Shown: piece after piece, positions 25,149 to 33,531 of the stretch | Layout: each line of letters begins with the position of its first letter | Numbering within the stretch: the stretch's first letter is position 1 | Assembly (NCBI RefSeq): GCF_000373645.1 | Contig: NZ_KB892022.1 | Span: 1-64,000, forward strand | Origin: Streptomyces sp. ATexAB-D23 | GTDB lineage: Bacteria > Actinomycetota > Actinomycetes > Streptomycetales > Streptomycetaceae | DNA length: 64,000 nucleotides | Direction: 5' to 3' | The notes under the pieces: generated by a model | Told to the model about the DNA's origin: nothing | Seen by the model: the letters and a program-made list of their open reading frames with translations, nothing else | Database searches by the model: none | Program-made: the position numbers and the translations under genes

Positions 25149-26876
25149 CTACCGCTCCGGCGCCGTGACGAACGGCAGCACCAGCCGCGACGGGTGGTCG
25201 GCGTCCCGGTAGATCTTGTGGGTGACGGGGCTGCCGACCGGGAGGTGGAAGGCGTCCGGGGGGAGCAGGGCGTTGTGGGCGTCGGACAGCGGCTCGTTGT
25301 TGGACAGCTCCGCGACCAGCCGGTGGCCGGGCAGGAAGGCCGCCGCGAACGGGTACACGCGGAGCACGTACTCCTCGATCACGCCCGGCTCGACGGGTAC
25401 CGCGCGGGTGTGCGGGTGGTGGGGGTCGCCGTCGGTGGTGCGGGACGCGTCGAGTTCACGGTGCGAGGCCTTGAGGTAGGCGGTCGTGATGAGCTGCCGT
25501 TCGCCGGTGGGGGCCTCGTCCCAGAGGCGGAGGATGAAGTTGGTGTCGCTCCGGTCGATCTCCGCGAAGAGGTGGGCCGCGCCCTGGCCGATCATCTCGG
25601 TGGGCTCGGTGAAGGGCGCGGTGCGCCAGGTGAGGATCTCCACCTTGTCGGTCACCGTCAGCGGCGCCTGGTAGAAGCCGTCGGGCGCGGCGTGCTCGGG
25701 GCCCATCGGTTCGGGATCGTGGGCGAGGGCGTGCCGGGGGCGCAGGTAGAGGGGGCGGTGCTCGACCGGCTTCGGGGGCCACTGCCCGGCGGTGACCGTC
25801 TCGCGTGAGCCCTCGACGTGGACGCTGACGGCCGGCTCGTCCATGACGCCGTTGTCGATGCCCTTGAGCCAGTACTCGTACCAGCGGAACATCTTGTCGT
25901 GCTCCTCGACGAAGGGGCGCGACTGCATAGGGGGGTAGGGGCCGATGTCGAGTTTCTTGGGGCCCTTCAGCGCCTTGTACAGCTCGATCGTGCCGTCCAT
26001 GGTCCAGCCCCGGCCCTGGTCGATCTGGAGCCAGACAGGGATGTCGATGCGGGGGGCGAGCGTGATGGGGTTGCGTTCCTCGTACCACTCGCCGTCGAGG
26101 TCGTTCATCACGATGTCGAACCAGGCCTCGTGGTTCTTCGGGTAGTTCAGTACGTGGAAGAGGTTGGGCCAGGCCGCCACGTCAGGGTCGCGCAGCCGGG
26201 CGGCGACCCGCTCCCGCAGTTCCTCGGGGGAATACGTCTCCAGCATGCGGGACTTGACCCGGTCGGTGAAGGCCCAGCCGGAGTCGCCGCCGCGGCCCTC
26301 GCGGGCGGCGCGCGGCATGAACCACATGACGCCGCCGTGGTAGGTGGTCTCGTAGAAGTCGAAGTGGCCCCCGCTGACGAAGATCGCCTTGAGGCTCGGC
26401 GGCCGCTCGGCCGCCGCGAGGACCTGCATCGAGCCGAAGTAGGAGATGCCGATCATGCCGACGTTCCCGTCGCACCACGGCTGCGCGGCGACCCACTCGA
26501 TGAAGTCGTGGGCGTCCTCTCCGAGCGGGACGCCGCCGGCGTTGTAGTTGCCGATGTGCTCGCCCCCGGAGGCTCCGGAGCCGCGCAGGTCGCCGATGAC
26601 GTGGACGTAGTCCTCCGCGACGACGCGGGCGATGTCGCCCGCCTCGATGCAGCCGTCCCACATCGGGCTGGGGCGCCGCTGCGGCGGGGTGGTGAGGGCG
26701 AGGGCCTGGAGTTCCTTGCCGTACGGGCTGAGCGCCACGAGGGCGGGGCGGGGTCTGTCGTCGGGGCCGCTGTAGGTGTCGGCCGCCAGGGTGACGCCGT
26801 CGCGCATCGGGACCCGCAGGTCCTTGCGGACGGCGATCCGCTGCCCGCCCGCGCGGATCGTCCGGAAGTCGGTCAT
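25149..26876 (-). CDS. CocE/NonD-family esterase (X-Pro dipeptidyl-peptidase-like hydrolase)
   Basis: A 575-residue serine hydrolase of the CocE/NonD family: an N-terminal alpha/beta hydrolase domain with nucleophile elbow GISYFGSM, preceded by VIGDLRGSGASGGEH, and a C-terminal jelly-roll domain (from about residue 330; AAHLFAEIDRSDTNFILRLW, LPGHRLVAELSNNEP). Members hydrolyse bulky esters such as cocaine (giving benzoate) or macrotetrolides. The ATG overlaps the MBL gene stop by 4 bp (ATGA) with AGGAG upstream. It is the last gene of the minus-strand operon starting at 31902. No signal peptide, so it is cytoplasmic. Confidence 0.87.
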   Translation of the reverse strand: MTDFRTIRAGGQRIAVRKDLRVPMRDGVTLAADTYSGPDDRPRPALVALSPYGKELQALALTTPPQRRPSPMWDGCIEAGDIARVVAEDYVHVIGDLRGSGASGGEHIGNYNAGGVPLGEDAHDFIEWVAAQPWCDGNVGMIGISYFGSMQVLAAAERPPSLKAIFVSGGHFDFYETTYHGGVMWFMPRAAREGRGGDSGWAFTDRVKSRMLETYSPEELRERVAARLRDPDVAAWPNLFHVLNYPKNHEAWFDIVMNDLDGEWYEERNPITLAPRIDIPVWLQIDQGRGWTMDGTIELYKALKGPKKLDIGPYPPMQSRPFVEEHDKMFRWYEYWLKGIDNGVMDEPAVSVHVEGSRETVTAGQWPPKPVEHRPLYLRPRHALAHDPEPMGPEHAAPDGFYQAPLTVTDKVEILTWRTAPFTEPTEMIGQGAAHLFAEIDRSDTNFILRLWDEAPTGERQLITTAYLKASHRELDASRTTDGDPHHPHTRAVPVEPGVIEEYVLRVYPFAAAFLPGHRLVAELSNNEPLSDAHNALLPPDAFHLPVGSPVTHKIYRDADHPSRLVLPFVTAPER

Positions 26877-27838
26877 GAGGAGGAACTCCTGTCCTGCGAA
26901 GCCGCGTCGTGCTGGGTGCGGTAGCCGTGCATGGAGGTGAAGAACGGCGAGGGTTCGAGCGTGGGGTCGCCGGTGTAGCCGAGTTCCCCGGCGGCGGGGG
27001 CGAACGGCGAGTACGGGGAGTCGGTGTCCCGCAGCCCGGCCGCCAGGCAGCCGCGGGCGGCCGCGCCGACGCGGCCCTCGGCGGCGAGGCTCTGCTCCAG
27101 GGCCTCCTCGGCCGCCGCCGCGTCCAGTTCGACGCCGTACGCGGTGCCGTCGGCCCTGCGGTAGGGGTGGCCGAGGTAGAGGTGGCGCGGGCGGATCTCG
27201 TCGCGCAGGTACGTCAGGCTCGCGCGGTAGGCCGCCGGGTCGGTGTAGCCGGGGAAGCCGTTGGCGGCGCCGTGGACCTGCACCGCGTCGCCGGTGAACA
27301 CCGCGCGCTGCCCGTCGAGGACGTAGGCGACCGATCCGGGGGTGTGGCCCGGGACCGCGTGCACCGACACGGTGACGTCCCCGCCGAGTGAGAGGGTCTC
27401 GCCGCCCCTGACGAGCACGGTGGGCTCCATCTCGCCGGAGATGACGGCGTGCGTCGCGGCCCTCACCTTCGCCTCGCCCTCGGGGTCGTTCAGATACCGG
27501 CCGCGCCCCGCGAGGTAGTCGTCGGCGTGGGCCCGCCGGGAGCGGAGCATCGGGGCGTCGGCCTCGTGGATCACCACCCGTGCGCGCCGCCCGGTCATCT
27601 CCCACAGGGCGAACGCCCCGCCGATGTGGTCGATGTGACCGTGGGTCAGCAGTATCCAGCGCACGTCCTCGATGCGGCGTCCGATCGCTTCGAGCGCGGG
27701 CGCCATGCCCTCGGCGGGCGAGGTGGCGATGCCGGTGTCGACGACGGCCGGTTCGGGTGCGTCGATGTAGAAGCTGTAGAGACCGAACCGGCCCCAGGGC
27801 GAGACCAGCGGGTGGACGTCGGCTGCGTGCGTCGTCAT
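26873..27838 (-). CDS. MBL-fold metallo-hydrolase
   Basis: A 321-residue metallo-beta-lactamase-fold protein. The di-metal site is complete: THGHIDHIGG (HxHxDH), the His in VHAVPGHTPGSVAYVL, the bridging Asp in AVFTGDAVQVHG, and the last His in LYLGHPYRR. This fold includes lactonases, glyoxalase II-like thioesterases and ring-opening hydrolases. GGAAAGAG precedes the ATG. Its neighbours suggest action on an ester, thioester or lactone intermediate; the substrate is unknown. Confidence 0.86.
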   Translation of the reverse strand: MTTHAADVHPLVSPWGRFGLYSFYIDAPEPAVVDTGIATSPAEGMAPALEAIGRRIEDVRWILLTHGHIDHIGGAFALWEMTGRRARVVIHEADAPMLRSRRAHADDYLAGRGRYLNDPEGEAKVRAATHAVISGEMEPTVLVRGGETLSLGGDVTVSVHAVPGHTPGSVAYVLDGQRAVFTGDAVQVHGAANGFPGYTDPAAYRASLTYLRDEIRPRHLYLGHPYRRADGTAYGVELDAAAAEEALEQSLAAEGRVGAAARGCLAAGLRDTDSPYSPFAPAAGELGYTGDPTLEPSPFFTSMHGYRTQHDAASQDRSSSS

Positions 27839-27873
27839 GGCTCTCTTTCCGTGCTCGTACGCGGGCGGGCGGG

Positions 27874-28797
27874 TCAGTCCCGGCCGAGGAATTCCCGGGT
27901 CTCGGCGAAGACCTCGTGGTACTCCGGGATCCACGAGAAGTGCTGGACGAATCCGTGCCCGGCGCCCTCGTACCTGCTCACCACGGCCGGCACTCCGGCG
28001 CTCCGGAGCCGCCGTCCGTAGAGTTCGCCCTCGTCGCGCAGCGGGTCGTGCTCGGCGGTGACGACGAGGGCGGGCGGCAGCCCGGTCAGGTCGGTCCGCC
28101 TGATCGGCGAGACGCGCGGGTCGGCGGGGTCGGCGCCGCTGTCGACGTAGAAGGCGTTGAACGGCTTCAGGGCCGCCGTCTCCATGCCGTAGCCCACCGC
28201 GTTCTCGCGCAGCGAGCCGTAGCGGTCGGTGTCGAAGTCCAGGTCGAGCGAGGGGTAGTAGAGGACCTGGTGGGTGATCCGGTCGAAGCCGTCGTCGTGG
28301 GCCAGGGCGGCGACGGCGGCGACGAACGTGCCGCCGGAGCTGTCCCCGGCCAGGGCCAGCGTCGTGCCGTCCCAGGCCAGGCCCGTGTCGTCGCCCGCGG
28401 CCCAGCGCACCACCGCGTAGCAGTCCTCCAGGCCGGCCGGGAAGGCCGCTTCGGGGGCGCGGCGGTAGCCGACGGAGATGACCTTGAGGCCGGTCTCCTT
28501 CGCGAGGGAGCGCGCGATGTGGTCGTGGGTCTCCAGGCTGCCGAGGAAGAACGCGCCGCCGTGGAAGTAGACCAGGACGCCGTGGCTCCCGGACGCGGCC
28601 GGGGTGTAGATCCGGACGGGTACGCCGCCCGTCGCGGCCGGCACGGTGACGTCCTCGACCGAGTGGAGCGGGAGGCGTTCGGCGGGGGGCGCGACGTGCG
28701 CCTCTTCGGCGGCGCGCATGGCGGCCGGGTCGAGCGGGCCTTCGGGCGGGGCGGGCAGGCGGGCGAGGAAGCCGGCGATCTCGGGGTGCAGTGCCAT
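27874..28797 (-). CDS. Alpha/beta hydrolase, hormone-sensitive-lipase type
   Basis: A 307-residue esterase of family IV (PF07859). It has the oxyanion motif YFHGGAFFLGSLETHDHIA, nucleophile elbow LALAGDSSGGTFVAAV, catalytic Asp in VVTAEHDPLRDEG and His in EGAGHGFVQHF. No signal peptide. It starts 3 bp after the stop of the monooxygenase gene, within the same operon. Confidence 0.88.
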   Translation of the reverse strand: MALHPEIAGFLARLPAPPEGPLDPAAMRAAEEAHVAPPAERLPLHSVEDVTVPAATGGVPVRIYTPAASGSHGVLVYFHGGAFFLGSLETHDHIARSLAKETGLKVISVGYRRAPEAAFPAGLEDCYAVVRWAAGDDTGLAWDGTTLALAGDSSGGTFVAAVAALAHDDGFDRITHQVLYYPSLDLDFDTDRYGSLRENAVGYGMETAALKPFNAFYVDSGADPADPRVSPIRRTDLTGLPPALVVTAEHDPLRDEGELYGRRLRSAGVPAVVSRYEGAGHGFVQHFSWIPEYHEVFAETREFLGRD

Positions 28798-28800
28798 GGT

Positions 28801-29916
28801 TCAGCCCTTCGTCGTGGTGGTCGAGGGCCGCTGGCCGGGGAAGACCTCTTCGATCTCGTCCGCGGTCCAGCCCTGGCGCGAGACCGCCTGGAGCTGGTCG
28901 GTGACCGGTTTGCGGGTGGCCTGGAACAGGGCCAGCGCCTCCTTCACCGAGTCCGCGTCGCGCAGGGCGTCGGCGAGTGCCCCGGCGTCCTCGACGGCCG
29001 AGTTCGCGCCCTGGCCCTGGTGGTGCAGCATCGAGTGGGCCGCGTCGCCGACGAGGACGACGGAGTCGGAGTGCCAGGTGTCGACCGGGTCGATGTCGTA
29101 GACGGCCCGGATGTTGACGGTGTCCATGTCGAGGTTGCGTGTGATGTCCACCAGGCGCTCGTCGAAGCCGCGCACCGTCGCCAGGATGTCGTCCTTGGTG
29201 ACCTCCGGCACCCAGGTGCCGTCCGGGCACAGGGCGGTGATGTCGAAGGAGACCTGGTCGCGGTGGCGCAGCGGCAGCAGGTAGATCTTCGTGCCGCGGC
29301 CGATGTACATCCGCAGGTCGTCGTCGGTGACCATGCCGTGGGCGTCGGACAGCGGGATGACCGCGCGGTAGGCGTGCTCGCCGGAGAAGACCGGTTCCCT
29401 GTCGCTGAACAGCTGCCGCCGGACGACCGATTTGATGCCGTCGGCCCCGATGACCAGGTCGGCCTCGGCGCGTGCGCCGTTGGCGAAGGTGAGGGCGGCG
29501 CGGTCGCCGTGGTCCCGGACGGTCTCCAGCTTGTGGCCGAGGTGGACCATGCCTTCGGGGAGGACGCCGAGCAGCGCGTCGATGAAGTCCCCGCGGTGGA
29601 TGAGGTGGGTGTGGGTCTGCTCGCCCTCGGCCGGCCAGGTCTCCTTCATGATCGGGTCACCGGTGGGGCCGAGGATCTCGAAGTGCTCGCTGGGCGAGCT
29701 GACCGCCGCGATGGCGTCGAAGATCCCCCACTGGCGGAAGCGGTTCATGGTGGAGGGGCGCAGGCCGATGCCGGCGCCGGCCTCCCGGATCTGGTTCGCC
29801 TGCTCGTACACGTCTACGTGCGCGCCGAGCAGGCTCAGCGCCTTGGCCGCCGCCGCGCCGCCGTACCCCGCTCCGACGACGGCGATCTTCAGGTTCTTCA
29901 GGTCTGAGAGTTGCAT
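28801..29916 (-). CDS. FAD-dependent monooxygenase (salicylate/6-hydroxynicotinate hydroxylase-like)
   Basis: A 371-residue class A flavin monooxygenase. Motifs: IAVVGAGYGGAAAAKALS (FAD), GAGIGLRPSTMNRFRQWG, DLVIGADGIKSVVRRQLF (DG) and VVLVGDAAHSMLHHQGQGA (GD). The start is the ATG with AGAGAG upstream, 11 bp after the phosphotriesterase stop. Close relatives hydroxylate aromatic acids with or without decarboxylation. It is the only oxidative enzyme in this operon, so the pathway probably mixes hydrolysis with a single hydroxylation. Confidence 0.86.
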   Translation of the reverse strand: MQLSDLKNLKIAVVGAGYGGAAAAKALSLLGAHVDVYEQANQIREAGAGIGLRPSTMNRFRQWGIFDAIAAVSSPSEHFEILGPTGDPIMKETWPAEGEQTHTHLIHRGDFIDALLGVLPEGMVHLGHKLETVRDHGDRAALTFANGARAEADLVIGADGIKSVVRRQLFSDREPVFSGEHAYRAVIPLSDAHGMVTDDDLRMYIGRGTKIYLLPLRHRDQVSFDITALCPDGTWVPEVTKDDILATVRGFDERLVDITRNLDMDTVNIRAVYDIDPVDTWHSDSVVLVGDAAHSMLHHQGQGANSAVEDAGALADALRDADSVKEALALFQATRKPVTDQLQAVSRQGWTADEIEEVFPGQRPSTTTTKG

Positions 29917-29927
29917 GGTGGTTCTCT

Positions 29928-30881
29928 CTACTTCTGGATGGTCAGGAAGCCGGCGGGGTTGTCGACGAAGATCGTCTTGATGTCGGCCTCGTCGAGGCCG
30001 GCGGCGCGCAGGTCGGGGATCAGGTCCTCGAAGATGTAGTTGACGGTGTGGCCCTTCACGCCCGGCCAGCCCAGCGGGCTGCAGTTGGCGTCGGCGGAGG
30101 CGAGGACCTGGCCGATCCGGCCGTCGCCGATGAACCGCAGGAAGTGGTCGAGCCGTTCCTGCCGGGGCCGGGCCCAGAACGGCGGGTCCGGCAGCTCCGT
30201 CTCGTAGCCGAAGGTGTCGAAGCCGATGCGGCCGCCCTGCTCGGCGATCCACACGTCGCGGGTCTTGTCGGCGTTCACCCCGTCGTCCACGTGCCCGAAC
30301 AGGACCCGGTCCAGCGGCAGGCCCTCCTCGGCGAAGATCGCGACGGCGTTCTCGGCGTCGATGGCGAGGTGGGTCAGGATCGGCACGCCGGTGGTGAGCG
30401 CGGCGCGGGCGGCGGCGCGGTAGATGCGCTTGTCCAGGTCCGTCATGCGGCCGCCTCGGCTCACCCCGACCTTGATGACTCCGGCGAGGCTGCCGGTGGA
30501 GCCGATGCCGACGGTGATCTCGTGGACGAACTGCCGGGTCAGGTAGTCGACGCCGGCCCGTGCGAAGTGCGGCAGCGCGGTGTCGCCGCCGACGAAGCCG
30601 GTGCAGGCGACGATGTGTACGCCGGTCTTCGCGGAGAGCGACTTGTAGTAGTCGACGTCCCGGCCGTTGCAGATGCCGGTGGCGTCGACGAAGGTCCCGC
30701 CTCCGTACTCGTGGAAGCGCCGGAGCTTGGGCACGGTCTCCTCGTACCGCTCCTCGGGCGTCTTCCACCACCGCGTGTCCAGCTCCGAGCCGGGCATGCC
30801 GTAGCCGATGTGCTCGTGGACGGCGACGAGTCCCAGCTCCTCGGCCGGGACGGGCCCCAGGACGGTGTTCACTCTCGACAC
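29928..30881 (-). CDS. Phosphotriesterase-family lactonase/hydrolase (metal ligands intact)
   Basis: A 317-residue amidohydrolase-superfamily protein of the phosphotriesterase (PTE) family. All expected binuclear metal ligands are visible: VHEHIGYG (HxH), the carbamylated Lys in GVIKVGVSRGG, His in ILTHLAIDAE, His in VLFGHVDDG, and Asp in LASADANCSPLG. PTE-like lactonases open lactones; true phosphotriesterase activity is usually side activity. GTG at 30881 was chosen because AAAGGTGAG lies 4 nt upstream; GTG 30890 has no room for a ribosome site. It follows a degenerate paralogue by 49 bp. Confidence 0.86.
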   Translation of the reverse strand: MSRVNTVLGPVPAEELGLVAVHEHIGYGMPGSELDTRWWKTPEERYEETVPKLRRFHEYGGGTFVDATGICNGRDVDYYKSLSAKTGVHIVACTGFVGGDTALPHFARAGVDYLTRQFVHEITVGIGSTGSLAGVIKVGVSRGGRMTDLDKRIYRAAARAALTTGVPILTHLAIDAENAVAIFAEEGLPLDRVLFGHVDDGVNADKTRDVWIAEQGGRIGFDTFGYETELPDPPFWARPRQERLDHFLRFIGDGRIGQVLASADANCSPLGWPGVKGHTVNYIFEDLIPDLRAAGLDEADIKTIFVDNPAGFLTIQK

Positions 30882-30930
30882 AACACTCACCTTTGAGTAA
30901 GAGACTTGATGGTCGTGCGCGGCTGCGCGT

Positions 30931-31902
30931 TCAGCGCACCGTCAGCAGGGCGCGCGGGTTCTCCACGAGAATCCGCCGGGTGTCCTCGGGCTCCAGTCCC
31001 TGTCCCGCGAGGAGCGGGACGAAGGTGGTCAGGACGTAGCTGTACGGAAGGCCGTTGCCCGGGTGGCCCTTCGCGACCCCGGTCGCGCTGCTGGAGAGCA
31101 GGATCCGGTCGCCGAAGCCGGCCCGGACGAGGCCGGCGACCTGTGCGGCCCGTTCGGCGTCGGTGAGGTGGGCCTCGTCGTGGACGCCGACGTGGTCCAG
31201 GGCCACGTACGCGCCCCGGCGGGCGATGTCGTGGGCCGCGCCGGGCGCGGCGTCGCGGCGGTCGAGTCCGGCGACGACGACGCGGTCGGCGGGCAGCTTC
31301 TCGTCCAGGGCGATGCCGAGATCGTGGACCGCGTCGCCGCCGAAGCGCAGGGAGAGCGGGACGCCGGTGGTGAGGGCGGTCCTGGCCGCGCCGCGCAGCA
31401 GGCTCTCGTCGGTGGCGGTCAGGCCGGCCGGGGTCGCGGTGGTGGCCACCAGGCCGGCGGCGCCGCGCCGCTCCACGCGGGGCACGACCATGCCCTCGGT
31501 GACTTCCCGGGTGAACAGCTCGGCGAACTTCTCGGCCGGCCACGGCGTCGGCGGGTTGGTCTGCGGGGTGAGGAAGTAGCCGCCGAGCAGTTCCTCCGGG
31601 CCCTGTCCCGTGGAGGCGACGATGTGGACGCCGGTCGTCCGGGACAGCGACTCGTACAGCGGGACGTCGCGGCCGTGGAACATGCCGGTGCTGTCGACGA
31701 TCGTGCCGCCGCCGTGGGCGCGGAAGTCCCGCAGCTTCGCGGCCAGGGTCTCGAAGATCCCGGCGCGGTCGAAGGTGATGTCGAAGGCGTGCTCCGCGCC
31801 CGGCACCACCGACAGCAGTGCCTCGTGGACCGAGACGACACCCAGTTCCTCCGCCGGCACGGGGCCGAGGACGGTGTTCACGGTGTTGCTCTTGACGCTC
31901 AT
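30931..31902 (-). CDS. Phosphotriesterase-family paralogue lacking metal ligands (probable pseudoenzyme)
   Basis: A 323-residue PTE-family protein, first gene of its operon. It shares the family start with its neighbour (NTVLGPVPAEELG) and length throughout, but every metal-ligand position has changed. HxH reads VHEALLS; the Lys segment reads GLVATTATPAG; the first His segment reads PLSLRFGGDA; the second reads VVVAGLDRRDA; the final Asp segment reads LLSSSATGV. The frame is intact with a GAGGG ribosome site before ATG 31902, so this is not decay. It may be a regulatory or structural partner of the active copy, since PTEs dimerise. Confidence 0.85.
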   Translation of the reverse strand: MSVKSNTVNTVLGPVPAEELGVVSVHEALLSVVPGAEHAFDITFDRAGIFETLAAKLRDFRAHGGGTIVDSTGMFHGRDVPLYESLSRTTGVHIVASTGQGPEELLGGYFLTPQTNPPTPWPAEKFAELFTREVTEGMVVPRVERRGAAGLVATTATPAGLTATDESLLRGAARTALTTGVPLSLRFGGDAVHDLGIALDEKLPADRVVVAGLDRRDAAPGAAHDIARRGAYVALDHVGVHDEAHLTDAERAAQVAGLVRAGFGDRILLSSSATGVAKGHPGNGLPYSYVLTTFVPLLAGQGLEPEDTRRILVENPRALLTVR

Positions 31903-31954
31903 GCCTGCCCTCACATGTACGGGTGGGGTGCTCAAGCACCCTGTGGCTGCAAGC

Positions 31955-32003
31955 ACGGTAGCCATTTGCTTTACATGCCGTCAATGAATTCGACATCGCG
32001 AAA
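31955..32003 (-). promoter_or_regulatory. Promoter and dyad operator of the lactonase/esterase operon
   Basis: Read on the minus strand: -35 TTGACG (31984-31979), 18-bp spacer, -10 TACCGT (31960-31955). A dyad with half-sites TTTCGCG (32003-31997) and CATGTAA (31977-31971), 19 bp apart, covers the -35. The same dyad and spacing occur at 32811-32843 and 39252-39284. Confidence 0.6.
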
Positions 32004-32148
32004 AAATAATGTACTGAGAGTTGCCCGGATCTCACCCGAATGCCTTTTCCGGGCCGGCCGGAGTCTTTTCGGGGCATGCCGAAAACCCTCGCGGCGCTGC
32101 CTGCGCGGGGCGGGTCGGACCTGTACGGAACAGGTCACACGGGGGAGG

Positions 32149-32757
32149 TCAGCTCAGCAGCCGGGACCAGCTGGCGCCGAGCTCGTCGAGCATCTGCGCC
32201 TGCGTCAGCTTCCAGTCGGCGCGGCCCCAGTTCTGGGCCACGTAGTCCAGCTGAGCCATCGCCAGGACACCCCGGAAATGGCGCTGGTGGGGCTCCAGCC
32301 GGCCGGCCCTGGACAAGCCGTCCTCGATGTCGCTGATGGCCTCTTCCATCCAGCGCTCGACCAGGTCGGTGAGGTCCGGGTCGACCACCGCGGCGTCACG
32401 CCCGATCCGGATGATGGGACGGATCTCCGGCCAGCTCTCGGCGGTACGCCGGAGCCACGCCATGATCGCCTCCGGGGAGCCGTCGGCGACCGTGGCGACG
32501 AGGTCCTGGGCCGTGGAGCCGTGCTCCGCGGAGCCGACGCGCTGCAAGGCATCGTTCAGCTGCTCGTCGATGAGCGCCTTCATCAGATCGCTGCGGGAGG
32601 GGAAGTACGCGTAGAAGGTCACCCGTGTGGTGCCGGCCGCCGTCGCGATGTCGTCGACGGTGGTGGCGGCGTACCCCTTGGACTTGAAGAGTCCGAGTCC
32701 CGACTCCAGCAGGAGACGGCGGGTCATCCGCTTCTGGGCCTCACGAAGGTTCGCCAT
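32149..32757 (-). CDS. TetR/AcrR-family transcriptional regulator
   Basis: A 202-residue regulator. The N-terminal helix-turn-helix is clear: GLFKSKGYAATTVDDIATAAGTTRVTFYAYF with FPSRSDLMKALI; the C-terminal ligand domain is divergent. The ATG lies 6 nt after TAGGAT (32764-32769), so the mRNA is probably leaderless. It sits between the lactonase operon and the CoA-transferase genes on the same strand. A dyad element 54-86 bp upstream is repeated at the lactonase and MFS promoters, making this protein the best candidate to bind it. Confidence 0.88.
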   Translation of the reverse strand: MANLREAQKRMTRRLLLESGLGLFKSKGYAATTVDDIATAAGTTRVTFYAYFPSRSDLMKALIDEQLNDALQRVGSAEHGSTAQDLVATVADGSPEAIMAWLRRTAESWPEIRPIIRIGRDAAVVDPDLTDLVERWMEEAISDIEDGLSRAGRLEPHQRHFRGVLAMAQLDYVAQNWGRADWKLTQAQMLDELGASWSRLLS

Positions 32758-32810
32758 GCCCGGATCCTAACGCGGTGGTGTACGCCGTACGGGCACCCCG
32801 CCTCCGTACG

Positions 32811-32845
32811 TTACGCGGCGCGTTCGTCCCTGACATCGCGTAAAA
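32811..32845 (-). promoter_or_regulatory. Dyad operator upstream of the TetR gene
   Basis: TTACGCG (32811-32817) and CGCGTAA (32837-32843) form a perfect 7-bp inverted repeat with a 19-bp spacer. The right arm with its flank (GACATCGCGTAAAA) matches the site before the lactonase operon at 13 of 14 positions. Confidence 0.55.
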
Positions 32846-32853
32846 CCGGCAGG

Positions 32854-33531
32854 TCATCCGAGCAGGTCGACCTCCAGCCGCTCCCGCAGCTCCGCGACCG
32901 TGGTGCCGTACGTCTCCAGGACCCGCACCCCGTCCGGCCCCGGGGCGAAGATCCCGTGGTCGGTGTAGACGAGGGCGACACAGCCGGTGCCGGTGAGCGG
33001 GCAGGTGCAGTCGGGCACGAGTTTGGGGGCGCCGTCGCGGGTGAAGAGCCTCATCATCACCAGCACCCGCCGGGCTCCCACGGCGAGGTCCATCGCACCG
33101 CCGACGGCCGGTACGGCGTCGGGGTCCCCGGTGTGCCAGTTGGCCAGATCGCCCCGCGCCGAGACCTGGAAGGCGCCGAGCACGCACACGTCCAGATGAC
33201 CGCCGCGCATCATCGCGAAGGAGTCGGCGTGGTGGAAGTACGCCGCCCCGGGAAGCTCGGTGACCGGCACCTTCCCGGCGTTGGTGAGGTCGGGGTCGAT
33301 GGCGTCGCCCACCGCGGCCGGCCCCATGCCGAGCATGCCGTTCTCGGTGTGCAGGACGATCCCCGCGTCCGCCGGCAGGTGCTCGGCGACCCGGGTGGGC
33401 TGCCCGATGCCGAGATTGACGTAGGAGCCGGGCTCGATGTCGCGGGCGATGCGCGCGGCCAGCTCGTCGGTGGTGAGCGGGCCCCGGCCGGTGTGCTCGA
33501 CAGCGGCGGGGGCGGTGGGGGCGGCCGTCAT
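32854..33531 (-). CDS. 3-oxoacid CoA-transferase subunit B
   Basis: A 225-residue beta subunit of a two-subunit family I CoA-transferase (PcaJ/ScoB type), which moves CoA from succinyl-CoA to a 3-oxo acid. The catalytic Glu is in LHTENGMLGMGP; other family marks are YVNLGIGQPTRVAEHLP, MMRGGHLDVCVLGAFQVS and DLAVGARRVLVMM. Its start shares one base with the subunit A stop. In the beta-ketoadipate pathway the acceptor is 3-oxoadipate; in this operon it may be another 3-oxo acid or acetoacetate. Confidence 0.88.
   Translation of the reverse strand: MTAAPTAPAAVEHTGRGPLTTDELAARIARDIEPGSYVNLGIGQPTRVAEHLPADAGIVLHTENGMLGMGPAAVGDAIDPDLTNAGKVPVTELPGAAYFHHADSFAMMRGGHLDVCVLGAFQVSARGDLANWHTGDPDAVPAVGGAMDLAVGARRVLVMMRLFTRDGAPKLVPDCTCPLTGTGCVALVYTDHGIFAPGPDGVRVLETYGTTVAELRERLEVDLLG

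Noticed and set aside
25149..27605. An 818-codon minus-strand frame suggesting a long fusion with the CocE esterase
   Set aside because: The first ~240 codons are an Arg-rich shadow of the MBL-fold gene in another frame. The esterase starts at ATG 26876 with its own ribosome site.
30931..31902. Degenerate phosphotriesterase as an ordinary pseudogene
   Set aside because: The frame is complete over the full family length, and it has a good promoter and ribosome site. The changes are concentrated at ligand positions rather than spread as stops or frameshifts.
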